Assembly (NCBI GenBank): GCA_005784505.1 | Contig: VCAZ01000014.1 | Location: forward strand, 3,652,241-3,716,240 | Direction of reading: 5' to 3' | DNA length: 64,000 nt | DNA from: Bagarius yarrelli | Taxonomy: Eukaryota > Chordata > Actinopteri > Siluriformes > Sisoridae | In this document: one piece after another, positions 10,136 to 21,077 of the stretch | Layout of the letters: each line of letters starts with the position of its first letter | Position numbering within the stretch: position 1 is the first letter of the stretch | Notes under the pieces: generated by a model | Database searches by the model: none | What the model was told of the DNA's origin: nothing | Seen by the model: the letters and a program-made list of their open reading frames with translations, nothing else | Translations under genes and position numbers: made by a program

Positions 10136-11689
10136 CAGGGTAATTGTAAAAGGTTCAGAGGTCAGAGCTGTGTGTGGGTCTGCTGGGTTCTCTTCAAGAC
10201 ATGCTGCTAAGACAGAACGAATCGATCCACAGAACTCTTGCTCACAATCCCTTTTTTAAGACTATACTTAATCTGAAGAGGATATTTCGCTTGAACCCAA
10301 CTAAAACTGACTGAAATACTTGATTTGGATTAGTCTAGATTAGTCTGCTTTTAAAGCAGAATAAAACTCATCTTAAAGAACACAGCAGACACACCTCTTT
10401 TTTCCCGTAACTAAACAATGGTAAGGGTTCAATAAAAGAGTTAAATAAAAAAAACAAAAAACTGTAGTTTATGTCCCACTTCACCAGAAGGCTGATTTAA
10501 ATCAGGGTGTATCAGGAAGGGCATACAGCTTCTGGGGGGGTGTATCTTCCATCTGCTATTAAACCCTACATCTTGTCCCTATTTATTTGGACGGTGTCAA
10601 TATTATCAGGCTGCTTGCGGCTTAAATCCTTTCCTTTTGTAGCGCCAGATCATTTATAGTACTTTTTAAATGTACATTTAAAAAGCAAGACGTGAACAAC
10701 CAGGGCTTAAATTTGGAGCTCTCGTTTAATTATAATCAACCTATGAAAATATAGGTATCACAGTTCCGCCCGCCCACCACCAGAGAGCACTATCACCAGA
10801 ATACTAGACTTCGGATCCTTTTACTAGAATATGGATGCTTAGGATAAGGGTGTCAATTCAGAATCCTGATCCGATTCAGAAGACTTTGATTCGATTCTTG
10901 ATTTTTAATTTGATTCAATAAATACAGAAATAATTGTCGTACTTGCGAAACCTTTTTAATTAAACGTCACGGTTTGACCTGCATTCGCCATGTTAAGTAA
11001 ATAACAGGCTCTCTGTGATGACATCATGCAAGAAGAAGTTTGAATAGTCGTTCTAGTGAAGAAGACTAATAATAAGCGCCACGTTAATCAAACCTTATAT
11101 TTAAAAATTGCGGATATCAATATAAACAGATTTTAATTCACGGTGTAAGAATCGATATCGAATCGACCACAGTTTAAAAAACTTTTTTGCCCTGCCTTAT
11201 CAAAATACGAGAGTAAAGGGGAAAACAAAAATCAAGTGGCAATAATAAACATTAAACATTCCCAAGCACCTCAAAGTAACTGATATTCGGTTGATTGCCA
11301 ACTTTTCCTTTTTATGTCCTTTCTAGATTGTAAAACACTACCCCTCTATTTTCCTGTGTTCTGTCTAAAGTTTTAGAAAAGATTTGCCCCGAGTTCAGTT
11401 ATTCCCTGCTGTTTGGCAGAATTGAAGAGGGTATGTTTGCCTGTCTGGTCACTTTATTTATATGCCTATCATCTTCCCTGTGTGTTTGCTGCCAGATATA
11501 CTTAGGACTGCAGGGAAGGAACTCATATATTCTCTAATCATTTTTGCTTTCAGACTTTTATTGAGATAGGGTGAAGGGGATGTGTATAAAGCTGGCTTAC
11601 ACTTCTTTTAGATGATTATTTATCGGGGCTATAATAAACTGAAAGCAAAAATAATTGTAAAAATTTAGTAAAATATCCTTGAATAATTG
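10136..11689. other. Spacer with possible DNA-element remnants
   Basis: At 10860-11165 a stretch starts 'aagggtgtcaattcagaatc', has 'gattcgattcttgattttt' and ends 'gaatcgatatcgaatcgac', a pattern seen in degenerate hAT-type elements; confidence in that is low. At 10495-10530 'gtgtatcaggaagggcat' resembles a short LINE-derived piece. The rest is unassigned. Confidence 0.35.
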
Positions 11690-12045
11690 TAATGCTACCA
11701 TAAAGGTGCAGTAGGATATCTTGGGAAAATGCTAACTTTAGACTGATAGCACTTAAAGTGTTTGTCTTACCCTCGCAGACAAAAGCCACACCTCGTGACT
11801 GCATGAATGCCCACAGACTAGACCATCAGAGACAACATTACTACCAAACTTGAAAATAGTACCCGATTCCACGCTGCTGCTGTAGTTGAGCTAATTTGTA
11901 ATAACACATCATAATTAATCACACCATATTCCTACTTGTCCAAAATAAATACTGTAACCATGACATCATCATTCACACCCTTTGACCCCTGGAGTCATTG
12001 TCTACCTCATCGTCTAAGCGCAACCCTGATAATATTTTGGGTTAA
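11690..12045. repeat. Dispersed repeat D, copy 1
   Basis: Shares long stretches with 25805-26040: 'ggtgcagtaggatatcttgg', then a diverged 'aaaatgctaact', 'gactgatagcact', 'ccatgacatcatcattcaca' and 'tggagtcattgtct'. No coding motif was seen in either copy. It looks like a non-autonomous element of unknown class. Confidence 0.55.
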
Positions 12046-12099
12046 CGCTCATCTTTTTTTTCCACAGTACGTGAACTGCATTAATTTAATTGCATTAAA

Positions 12100-12590
12100 G
12101 CAGATTCGACACTTGAGTTGCAAGAGACAAGATGAGAGGGCGCTTTAGTGTCAAGAGACGAACTGAAAGTCAAACTGAGTTATAACAAAAGTCGAGGCAA
12201 GTGTAGTGCGTAGATTTTAAAGTTAAGTTTCAAGTTTTTATTAGAGTTTGGAATTCGGATGAAATCGAGTTAAGAGATGAGTTGATAAATCAGTTCATAA
12301 CACTGTTTTAGTGGAATATCAAACTTAGGAGAAAGTTATAAAAGGAAAAGTCAGATCGAGGGTTGAGTTGAGAAGAAAGATAATTTGTTACATTATTAAG
12401 ATAAGAGGAAAACTGAGAACTGGTAGAAAAGTCACACTACATGTTGAATTTGACTTGAGTTTATTTTAAGTTCAACTTTACATCTGAAATTTGAGTCCAA
12501 TGTAAAGCTGAGATTTGAAACCGAGTCGGAGGTCAAGCTATCATTTGAGTTGACATGTCAAGTGGAGAGTCAAGTCATTCGGTCAACAGG
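12100..12590 (+). repeat. Decayed GAGTCAAGTTGA-like satellite, patch 2
   Basis: Recurring 'cttgagttgcaag', 'gaaagtcaaactgagtt', 'gggttgagttgaga', 'gagttgacatgtcaagtgga' and 'gagagtcaagtcatt' on the plus strand. It has the same vocabulary as 9718-10135, is more diverged, and shows no sharp unit boundaries. Confidence 0.45.
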
Positions 12591-13597
12591 CTACAAAAAA
12601 CTAAAAAAACCAAAAAAACACACACACAGATGACTAATTAAAAATAATAATAATAATAATCAAAAATAATGGAAACGGAACAAAATTACATCTGTCAAAT
12701 ACTGCAATTGTGAATATAAAAGAAAAGAAAAACAACGAATTCTTTTATTCAGGGTGGTTAATTCGGCAACTAAAATGAAGACCTCTGTAGGGCATCCATC
12801 CATGACTCCTTTCATCTATTCCAATTTTCCATCTCTTAACTTCACAGTCACGCAAGTAGCGCAAAATGCTATTCAGTACTCCAAAGCTGATGAGAATCGC
12901 ATCACTGTCAGACGCAGTGATGAGTGATGAGTGTGTGTGCTGAGACAATAATTGAAATCTGCTCGGAATGATGTCAGTTAATTGGTTTTAAAGTATAAAA
13001 AGTGTATTAAAGTAACTGTGTTCTCCCCTTGATGCCTCAATTCGAATGACAGAGACACACACGAAACTATTAGACCATTCGGATGAGTTATGAGTGTGTC
13101 AGAAAGGATACCATGTTCTCTGCGGTAGCTTATATCGATACTTCATTTCCATGTGCGGTGAGAGAATGTAAAGGGGGGGGGGTAGGGTTAGACAAAGAAA
13201 GAGAGAGAGAGGAGAGAAAGCAGCCATGACTTAATACTGATTGTTTTAGTGTCCTATTGGCTCTGCTCAAGTGACGCATATCAGTGCACTTCTCTATATT
13301 AAGTGATTTGGCGGTATCCTCCACTCTATGGCCAGGAGTTAGATTCTTTTTCACTCTTGGAGAGTTACCGAGTCATAAAAATAAGATAGAGACATTACAG
13401 AAAGACATATAAAAACTTTGAGTGAAATGAAGCAAGCGTCGCAACCACAAATATTTAGCCAAGCCTGCGTAACTGCCTAAAACCACGCAGAATTCTTAAG
13501 AAATCATATACACACTTAATCGAAATGCTTATGATTTTAAAGGGATGTGATTTGCAAAAAAACTTTTTATGTCGTAGAAAATTTTGTTTTAAATGGC
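12591..13597. other. Unassigned, largely repeat-free
   Basis: Short A-rich and (AAT)n runs at 12597-12660. From 12745 to 13370 the sequence is less AT-rich and holds a G-run (13171-13180) and a GA-rich stretch (13196-13215). Small minus frames at 12745 and 13130 show no recognised domain. Confidence 0.4.
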
Positions 13598-13785
13598 GGG
13601 GAAGTGGTAGTCTAGTGGTTAAGGACTTCTTATTGGATGATCAAGGTTCAACTCCCAGCACCACCAAGTTACGACTGTTGGACACCTGAGCAAGGTCCTT
13701 AAACCCCAATTGCTCAGTTGTATAAAAGAAATGAATGTAATTCGCTCTGGATCAGTGCGTCTACCAAACGGCCCAAATGTAAATG
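13598..13785 (+). mobile_element. SINE-A copy, full length
   Basis: Head 'gtagtctagtggttaaggac', B-box-like 'aggttcaactcccagcacca', middle 'acctgagcaaggtccttaaa', 'gttgtataaaagaaatgaat' and a worn tail 'ttcgctctggatcagtgcgt'. It separates satellite patches 2 and 3. Confidence 0.85.
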
Positions 13786-13794
13786 CAATTTAAG

Positions 13795-14650
13795 TTAATG
13801 AAGATAAGTTTAGAGACAGGCCTAGATTCCAGCTCAAATCAAGTTTAGTCAAGAGCTGAGTTAAGAGTAGGGCTAATGACTTTAAATAGCTCTATTAAGA
13901 GATAATTCATTCTTTTAGATTGATTTGTGTGGTTCTTAATGTTTAATGTTTTTCTGGAGATTCAGATACAGAAATGAAATAATCCACTGTAAAAATCACA
14001 CTATCGTCTTCACCGTATAACATAAATGAATCTTTGTTAAAGCTACAAAGGTTTCTTCCGCCTGAATGCTTTAAACTTTCTTAAAATATACACACAGGAA
14101 ACACACAGGCTCTAAAACAATGTGACAATGTGACAATGCTATTTCTATTATTAAACTTTGCAAATAATCCATAAATCACATACGTTCTGAACTCAAATGC
14201 AGTCAAATATAATCCTCACATGACTTGCACATTCTGCAATTTGACTACTACGAAGTCTGGGCTGAAACATCAGATCTTAAAATATAGTTTAGAGCCAAAG
14301 TTAAAAAAAAAAAACTAACTTAAATGTAGAATCAAGTTAACAATAAACAAAGAGTCAAGAATTGATGCTAGACCAAAGTTTATTGTCTGATTGAGAATAA
14401 AGAGTCAAATGGCAAGTCAACTTAAGAGTCAAATTTAGAATAAATTTAGAAGTGGAATCAATTTGCGAATGTCAGCTAGAAATTAAAAGCTTAAATTCAA
14501 CTTAAAATTAATTTTAGATGTTGATTCATGTTAAAAAATAGAGTTGAAATTGAGTTGAAAGTCAAATCAAGTCCAATGGTGAGCTGCACAAACTTTAGCG
14601 TTAAGTTTTCAGTGTAAAGTTAAAAGTTGGCTCAGGAGTCAAGTTTAAGA
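13795..14650 (+). repeat. Decayed GAGTCAAGTTGA-like satellite, patch 3
   Basis: Strongest at 13840-13875 and 14345-14650: 'tcaagtttagtcaagagctg', 'gagaataaagagtcaaat', 'acttaagagtcaaattt', 'gagttgaaattgagttgaaa' and 'ggctcaggagtcaagttta'. The central part (13900-14280) is more ordinary AT-rich DNA. Confidence 0.5.
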
Positions 14651-15373
14651 TACACAATGTTAATCATAGTAGGAAAAAACAACAGAACCAGCTTATTATT
14701 ATTCAGAGCCAGGGACTCCAAATGAATTCAACACCAGACATTATGCAAGGAAGCTTAGATGTGTTTTAATCACTCTCATTAGAGACATCTTTTAGCCTAA
14801 AAACAACTCTGATAAGGAGGCTAATAACCTCCTAGTTTGCATCAACAGCACAGGACTTGAAGGCAAATGCAGCAAGTCATAATCTTGTCTCATCACCTTT
14901 ATGCAACGCCGAAAAACTTCGAGTTTATTTGCTATGTAGATTAAAAAAGCTTAAGGCTTTTAGCTACCAAGAATATACGCGCACCAGCAGTCGCTAGATC
15001 GATGAAAGAAAGAAGCAACGGCGTCAAAAAAGTGTCTTAAAAAAAAAAATCCATGTCTACGGCACATCTGATAAACAGTAAACAGGAGAGTAGGATAATG
15101 CAGAAAGCAGATCCATTTGCAACGAGCTTTCTTTACTCCCGCACTGCGTGAAGTCTGTTTTAAATAAAAATAAAACAAGTCTTATTTCTTTCTCCTGGCC
15201 TATGGCTGTTATTTTATTGACAAAAAAAGGCAAGATGGAAATAGATATTTGGAAAATAAACACAGGAAAATGAAGGTTTTATAAAGGACAGTAAATTACA
15301 GGTTGAAGTCTGCATGCACACACACACACGCACACACCAAAACACACTTATGATGATTGGTCTAGATCAGGGG
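14651..15373. other. Unassigned spacer
   Basis: Overlapping short minus frames (14960-15263) lack recognisable domains. A short (CA)n lies near 15315-15337. No repeat was recognised. Confidence 0.4.
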
Positions 15374-15570
15374 TGTCCAATCAATCATTCATTCATCTTC
15401 TATACCCGCTTATTCCCTAATTCGGGATCACAGGGATCTCACACAGGTCACCAGTTCATCACAGGGTCTCACACACACTTCACACTTACCCCTATGGGCA
15501 ATTTAGAATCACCAATCAACCTATGTTTTTGGACTGTGGGAGGAAACCGGCAACTGATTCTACCTGTTTA
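15374..15570 (+). repeat. Fish dispersed repeat C, shortened copy
   Basis: Reads 'cattcattcatcttctatac', 'cgggatcacagggatct', then 'ggtcaccagttcatcacagg', '(ca)n', 'tatgggcaatttagaatcac' and 'gactgtgggaggaaaccgg'. This is a very common fish repeat, probably part of a retroelement. Other copies lie at 15826, 26818 and 30146. Confidence 0.8.
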
Positions 15571-15737
15571 ATCATCTGATGTTGGATTTTACAGACTCGG
15601 GTGAGGCTTCTGCTCACTTAGAATAAATGTCTTGCAACTTTATTAATTTCAGGTCATGCGTTTGTGAGGCAAACAGAAATAAAAAATAGTCTAGAATAAA
15701 AACAACCAAAATCTATGTTATAAATCAAATTCCAAAT

Positions 15738-16505
15738 AGTTCAAGTTCATTTATTTATAAAGCACATTTATAAACAATCACAAGGCCGACTAAAGTGCTG
15801 TACATTGAAATCAAATTATAGACACGTTCATTCATTCATCTTCTATACCCACTGATTTCCTAATTCGGGGTCACAGGGATCTGCTGGAGTCTATCGCAGC
15901 CGTCTCTGAAAGAGTGAAAGGGAGGAGAAGTACACCCTGGACAGGTCGCCAGTCCATTACAGAGACACACACACACACACAGACACACAGACACTCCTAT
16001 GGGCAATTTAGAATCACCAATCAAACTAACATACATGTTTTTGGACTGGGGGAGGAAACCGGAGTACCCGGAGTAACAACAGACACATAACACAAAAATA
16101 ATGAAATATATTGATTTAAAAACCAAAAGAAAAACAGATAAAAATTCCGAAGACAGAGTAATATTCAAGACTATAGTAGAATGTAATAAGAATGAGATAT
16201 TACTTCGCCCGATTGAGCAAGCGTGTGTTTAAAAGTGATTTGAAAATGAATAGGGAAGGTGCCATTCTAATCTCGAGCGGCAGATTGAAAAGCTTGGTTC
16301 CCTCTATGTTTAAGTCTGGACTGAGGAGCTAAAAGGAGATTCTGATCAACGGATCATAGACTTCTAGTAGGAGTATAAAAATGCAACAGCTCTGGGAGAT
16401 AACTCTCATTATATAAAGACTTATAAACCAGTAAGATAACTTTAAAATCAATTTTAAATTACATTGGCAGCCAATAGAGGCCCTTGATATAAGGAATAAG
16501 CAATA
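15738..16505 (-). pseudogene. L2/CR1-like LINE: ORF2 end and 3' UTR
   Basis: Read on the minus strand from about 16500, worn ORF2 end motifs appear in order: LYWLP (family LHWLPV), FKIDFK, LLVYKSL, LLHFYTPTRSL, a SRLKHRGNQAF block and FKHTLA. The 3' UTR then closes with 'gtgctttataaataaatgaa' near 15740, as these LINEs do. Stops interrupt the frame. A repeat-C copy at 15826-16082 is inserted in the UTR. Confidence 0.75.
15826..16082 (+). repeat. Fish dispersed repeat C nested in LINE
   Basis: Good copy: 'cattcattcatcttctatac', 'cggggtcacagggatctgct', 'tacaccctggacaggtcgcc', (CA)n near 15965, 'ctcctatgggcaatttagaa', 'catgtttttggactggggga' and 'ggagtacccggagtaac'. It splits the L2-like 3' UTR, so it is the younger insertion. 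Confidence 0.85.
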
Positions 16506-16984
16506 TGCAAGTCAGGGGTAGGAATAGCGGAGAAAACCTCTTAAGATAATATTAGGAGAAAACCCTAACCATGAATGACCATGGCAACGGCGCTTTAAAG
16601 CCGAGTGATACTATTCTATTCCTTTTGCAGATTTTTGGACACTCCCCTTGGTCTAAATTTTTTGAGTTTTAGCCAAATTAATTGCAAATAATTCCACTTT
16701 CCAGATTCCAGATTCTCCCCCATCTTTAAACAGCTACTAAGCCGAGTTGTTGAAATCGCACATGTGCATTATTTGGAATACATAATCAGACATTTTGTTC
16801 TGGCACTCATACAAAAATATTGGCCAAATAAATCCACTTCGACAAGCCCACTGCAACTGAAGCGTGCCGCTCTGACCAAAAGAGGACAGATCAGTGGAGG
16901 AACAATGTTTTCACCCTGAGCTACAAAACATCTCATAGTAACCTTTATTTAACGAGGATAAAACTCACTATCATTTATTATATA
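16506..16984. other. Unassigned spacer
   Basis: May include a little more of the L2-like element at its left edge. No other feature was seen. Confidence 0.4.
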
Positions 16985-17155
16985 CATCAGTGGCCGCCGC
17001 CATGGTGTAGTGGGTTAAGGCGCCGGCACCCATGCGCCGCTACTACCGGCGATCCGGGTTCAATTTCGGCGGGGGTCCTTTCTGGTCCCACCCCTTTCTT
17101 TTTTCCCTGTTTCATCTCTGTTCTATCAAAATGCCCTAAAATTAACAAGTTAAGC
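16985..17155 (+). mobile_element. SINE-C, a third tRNA-derived SINE type
   Basis: The head 'ggtgtagtgggttaaggcgc' (A box), then 'gatccgggttcaatttcggc' (B box region), is followed by 'gggtcctttctggtcccacc', pyrimidine-rich sequence and 'ctatcaaaatgccctaaaat'. The whole is typical of a GC-rich fish SINE, with a different body from SINE-A and SINE-B. Confidence 0.75.
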
Positions 17156-18569
17156 CCTGCATGATTTTAATATAAATTTCTAAACAATTCTTTTGTTCAG
17201 AGATCAAAGCATTCTTCTGTCTAACACACTATCAAAGTTTCAGGAGGGGGAAAAAAAACCCTTCAGAATGTCAGAATGAGTTATACTCCTTCAGAAGATT
17301 AGTGAGATATGCCAGACTGGAACTAATGTGGATCTAAATGGGCAGCCTGTGTGAATACAACGGGGTTAACATGCTCAAATTTATTTATTTATTTTTTTTA
17401 ATTCATTATGTTCAGCTGCTAAATTCTTCCTTAAATCTTGCTAAAAGATGCAAACAGCCGAATCCATATTATAATCACAATATCATTTTAAATGATTAGT
17501 TTCTAATTACTTTCAGTTTCCTAGCTTTATTTCTATGTTGATCGGTTTTCTGAATTTTCTCGGTAAAATACATTTAGCTAAAAGCTACTTTAGCTAAATG
17601 TAGTTTTAAATGAAAACTGAAGGTTGTTTTTAATCTAATGTCAGCATGACATGCTATTGAAAAGGCCCCTAGTGAAAGTTAGCAGTTTTTACATTCGACA
17701 TTAACACACAAATCTAGTTTAAAAGAGAGACGGCTGCAGGCATGGGGTGTCCTGTGCTGATGCATATTTAATTACAGATGCCGTCTGCAGGCAATGCAGA
17801 CATTATAGACCGCAGACATTACGAATAAAAGTGTGAACTGTATTTGTTTTTTTAGGCAATTTATGGCTTGTTTATTAGACAGAATTACTGATTTACAATA
17901 GGTCATTTAATTTTTTTTTATTATGCTATACAAAAATGTGTTTATATTAATCCGGATCTTTCCGGGGATCAGATGTGGAAAAATGTTATCATTATAGTTC
18001 ATCATCAGGCAGGAATTGTGTCCTCAGTTGCGTGAAATGGAATATAACCAAACAGGTAGCTAAAATTGTCTGCACACTGAGAAAAAAAGATCTTACAACC
18101 CAGACCAATAAGCAGATGTTTTAGCTTCTGCATTTTCAGCATACTTAAAACACTTTTGTAGGCATGTCTATTACTGGTTTCCAGTGTAACAATTTGTTAA
18201 TATAATAACAGACACCTGAGCATTGTTAAATAGGAAGTGGAAGTTAAATAAGTGATGTTATCAGGTGACTGTTAAAGGACCAAGTCTCTGCCAAATAAAT
18301 GCATGTCAAACAGTAATTTTGTGGTTTATTGGTTGGCAAATTTGCCTTACATCTTCGAGGTCAAGGGTTTAATTTCTGCCTCCTTCCTGTATGATCTCCA
18401 CTTTCCTCTGGGGGTTTTTTTTAGGTTCTTTGGTTTTTTTTTTACAGTCCGGTTGTTACCAGCGGCGATCCATGATCCATGGGGAACACAGGAAAAATTA
18501 ATAGATGTGACCCGTGTAAAAGATTATTTCTGTAATATATCTACGTAAAAATGACACGTTTTGTGTTAA
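17156..18569. other. Unassigned, mostly unique sequence
   Basis: AT-rich. The part at 17710-17850 is unusual: repeat-free, with a POU-like 'atgcatatttaatta' and two 'ctgcaggca' blocks, so it may be a conserved non-coding element. The 81-codon frame at 18303-18548 has no recognised domain. Confidence 0.4.
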
Positions 18570-19020
18570 TATGGTACTGACCGCTGGTCATGAACTTTGG
18601 GTCATGCCTAATTGAACGGATGTCGGATACAAGCCGCTGAAATGAGGGGTACAGGGTGGCAGCCGTTCCCTTTGTGATAGGGTAAGGAGCTTTGCTATTC
18701 AGGGGGAGCTTGGAGTAAAGCCACTCTGTATTGAAAAGCGCCAGCTGAGGCGGCTCGGGCAGCTGTTTCAGATGCCTCCTGAGAAGGTGTTCTGGGCATG
18801 CCCCACTGGAAGAAGGCCCTGGGAAATACCCAGGACAAGCTGAAGGAACTATTTGCTTCAGCTGACATGACAACGCCTCGGAATCCACCTGGGAGATCTG
18901 GAGGAAGTGTCTAGGGAGGGGGAAGTCTAGGGAGAGGGCATGCCTGCTTGTACTGCTGCCCTGCAACCCGGCTGCAGATTAGTGAGAAAAGAGGGATGAA
19001 TAGATGGATGGATCTGGTTA
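18570..19020 (+). pseudogene. LINE-B: C-terminal pol fragment with (GGAT)n end
   Basis: The plus strand encodes, with stops, pieces of a common vertebrate LINE C-terminus: LRRLGQLFQMPPEK, WACPTGRRPWEIPRT, QRLGIHLGDLEEVSREGE, and it ends in 'gatggatggat' repeats near 19005. The family pattern is RWLGHLxRMPPERL, then ACPTGRRPRGRPRTRW, then ERLGxPPEELEEVAGEREVW. It is 5' truncated and dead. Confidence 0.75.
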
Positions 19021-20059
19021 TTGGCTATCTGTCTGTGGTGTGTAATTGGGTGTTTAAGGGTGCGGATGGTGCCCTGCAATGTCTAAAAGTCTAACGAGTC
19101 CCCTGGAATAAGCTATAGGTTCCCAGGAGTAAAGTAGTGCACTGAATTCAAAATGGATCTTTGAATGCAATTTCTTCTTCCATAAAATGCTTAAAATTAA
19201 TGTTTTGTTTAAGATACATGCAACGAAGAAATGTGCTTCAGATCAGGGCAGCCTGTATCTTCATGAACTTACTCCTCTTTTCCAAGACTAGAATATCATA
19301 ATATCCATGCACCGGTGCCTAATTAGACCAAAATAAAATGCGGTCTTTGGTGTTATTACTCCAGATGAAACAGTCGACATTCTGAAAACCTGTAAACACA
19401 ATCATCTTGGCACAGCTCACAAATAGAAGTCATTGCACTGTTTGACACGGTTTCTTGCTAATGAGTAAGATGACTTGCTGTCCTTGATCAGTTCCTCTGT
19501 GTGAAAACTTTTCGAGCTCAGCCATCACTTTCAATCAAGCTGAGGAGAAGGGAGACACACTTGCTCTCCTCATTTCCGAAATTCAATTTCACATCCATGC
19601 ATAATTAAAAATGCTACTGAGGCTATGACAAACAGTTTATCTTCCCTCATCTTTCTCCTGTTCCACTCTTTTTTACTTATCCACCTACAAGTTCTTTTCT
19701 CTTCTAATTACACCAGCCTGCAAAAATGGGCTTCGTGTAGCAGAAACAAAACAGAGAAAAGTGAAGCTGCTTCGAGACGCCTCGTCCTCGTCTACATTTT
19801 GCTCATTGACATTGATAAGACAAAATTAGGGTGGAAATACTCAAGCACATTAAAATGTCTACTTACCGCAATGTTGATTTGAGTTTATGGAATATAGATT
19901 AATTAAAATATTGTCCTGCCTTCACTAAGATTACTTCCCCAAAACACCCAGGGTTTCCATGTATAATTTTCTTTTACTTTTAAAGGTTACAAAGAGACAA
20001 AACCCGAAATACAATTTGTAATATATGGTAAGGGGAAAATGTATCTGATCTCCAGTATA
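19021..20059. other. Unassigned spacer
   Basis: No gene or repeat was recognised. The 85-codon plus frame at 19625 is without motifs. Confidence 0.4.
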
Positions 20060-21010
20060 TAATAATCAGTACTTGTAGGCAAAATTCTTGTTGGCAATCA
20101 CAGAGGTTAGACATTTCTTGTAGTTGGCCACCAGCTTTGCACACATCTCAGGAGGGTTTTTTTCCCACTTCTCCTTTACGTACATAGGTTTTAAACCTAT
20201 AGAGTCTAAATTATTAGATTATCTATTTCCGTTGCGGTTGGTTTTGTATTTGGTCATGTCTTGAATATTTGGAGCACATTTCTGAAATTGTTTTGTCAAA
20301 CTAATCAAGATGGCTTCTTAATTTGCTGGTGTTTTTTTTTATTTTTTTTTATAGTCAGCTGCAGCACACTGAGATTTCTTGGCCACCGTACTTTCCCTAT
20401 GTGACTTGACTCATTATTTTGCTAAAAGTAGCCTTTTGATGATGCCAAATAATCTAATATTCAAATAGCAATGATTGATTGATATTAACAAACCCAACGT
20501 GTGTCAAGAGAATATTCCCCACACCATTACACCACCTCCACCATCCTTGGTAATTAACATTAGACAGGTTGGGTCCAGACCAGAATCCCAGTCTTTATCT
20601 AGACAAATTTGATACAGCTGTGTCCACAGCAGCCAGAACATTCTGATCTTGGCTAACAAGAATCTTTTTTTGGCTTATGTTGGTTGAGTTGTGCACTGAG
20701 ATAATTTTCTGCTTGCTATGATATCGCACAGTGATTATCCTAGTTACTGTAGACAATCTGTTACCTCAAAGCAATCTGGTTATTCCTCGAGACCTATTCT
20801 TTCAGCAAGGTATTTCTATCCTCAGAACCACTGATAAATGTTTTTTTTTGCCAACTGTTCCACAGGCAAAATTACGAAAATGACTTTTTCCCCAATTCTG
20901 ATAGTCGACATAAACATTACCTAAAGCTGGTGGTCCATATAGGCATGATACCATACCATACTGTTATGACAACTGGCCAGTTAGATAATTGCATACAGAT
21001 ATTCCAATGA
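20060..21010 (-). pseudogene. Tc1-like transposase fossil
   Basis: On the minus strand, 20555-20500 encodes GGVMVWGIF, the Tc1 motif around the catalytic core. Near 20180-20090 lies KWEKNPPEMCAKLVANYKK then LTSVIANK, the Tc1 C-terminus. Further upstream, 20900-20640 carries worn N-terminal and central blocks. Stops and frameshifts are many. It lies 28 bp from the putative exon at 21038. It may combine two Tc1 families. Confidence 0.65.
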
Positions 21011-21037
21011 AACCACAGTAAAACTCTTAATACTCAC

Positions 21038-21077
21038 GAAGTTGACTTTCATGAGGAAGTCCATCAGTCTCTTGAAT
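21038..21077 (-). CDS. Putative internal exon, 40 bp, unidentified gene
   Basis: On the minus strand a pyrimidine-rich acceptor (ttttgttttcctag) precedes the 40-bp segment, and a good donor (gtgagt) follows it. Read in phase 0, as predicted from the upstream exon at 35919-35965, it gives IQETDGLPHESQL plus one base. The second open phase gives FKRLMDFLMKVNF. The third phase has a stop. Both splice sites match consensus well, but a segment this short can occur by chance. I do not recognise the protein. Confidence 0.35.
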
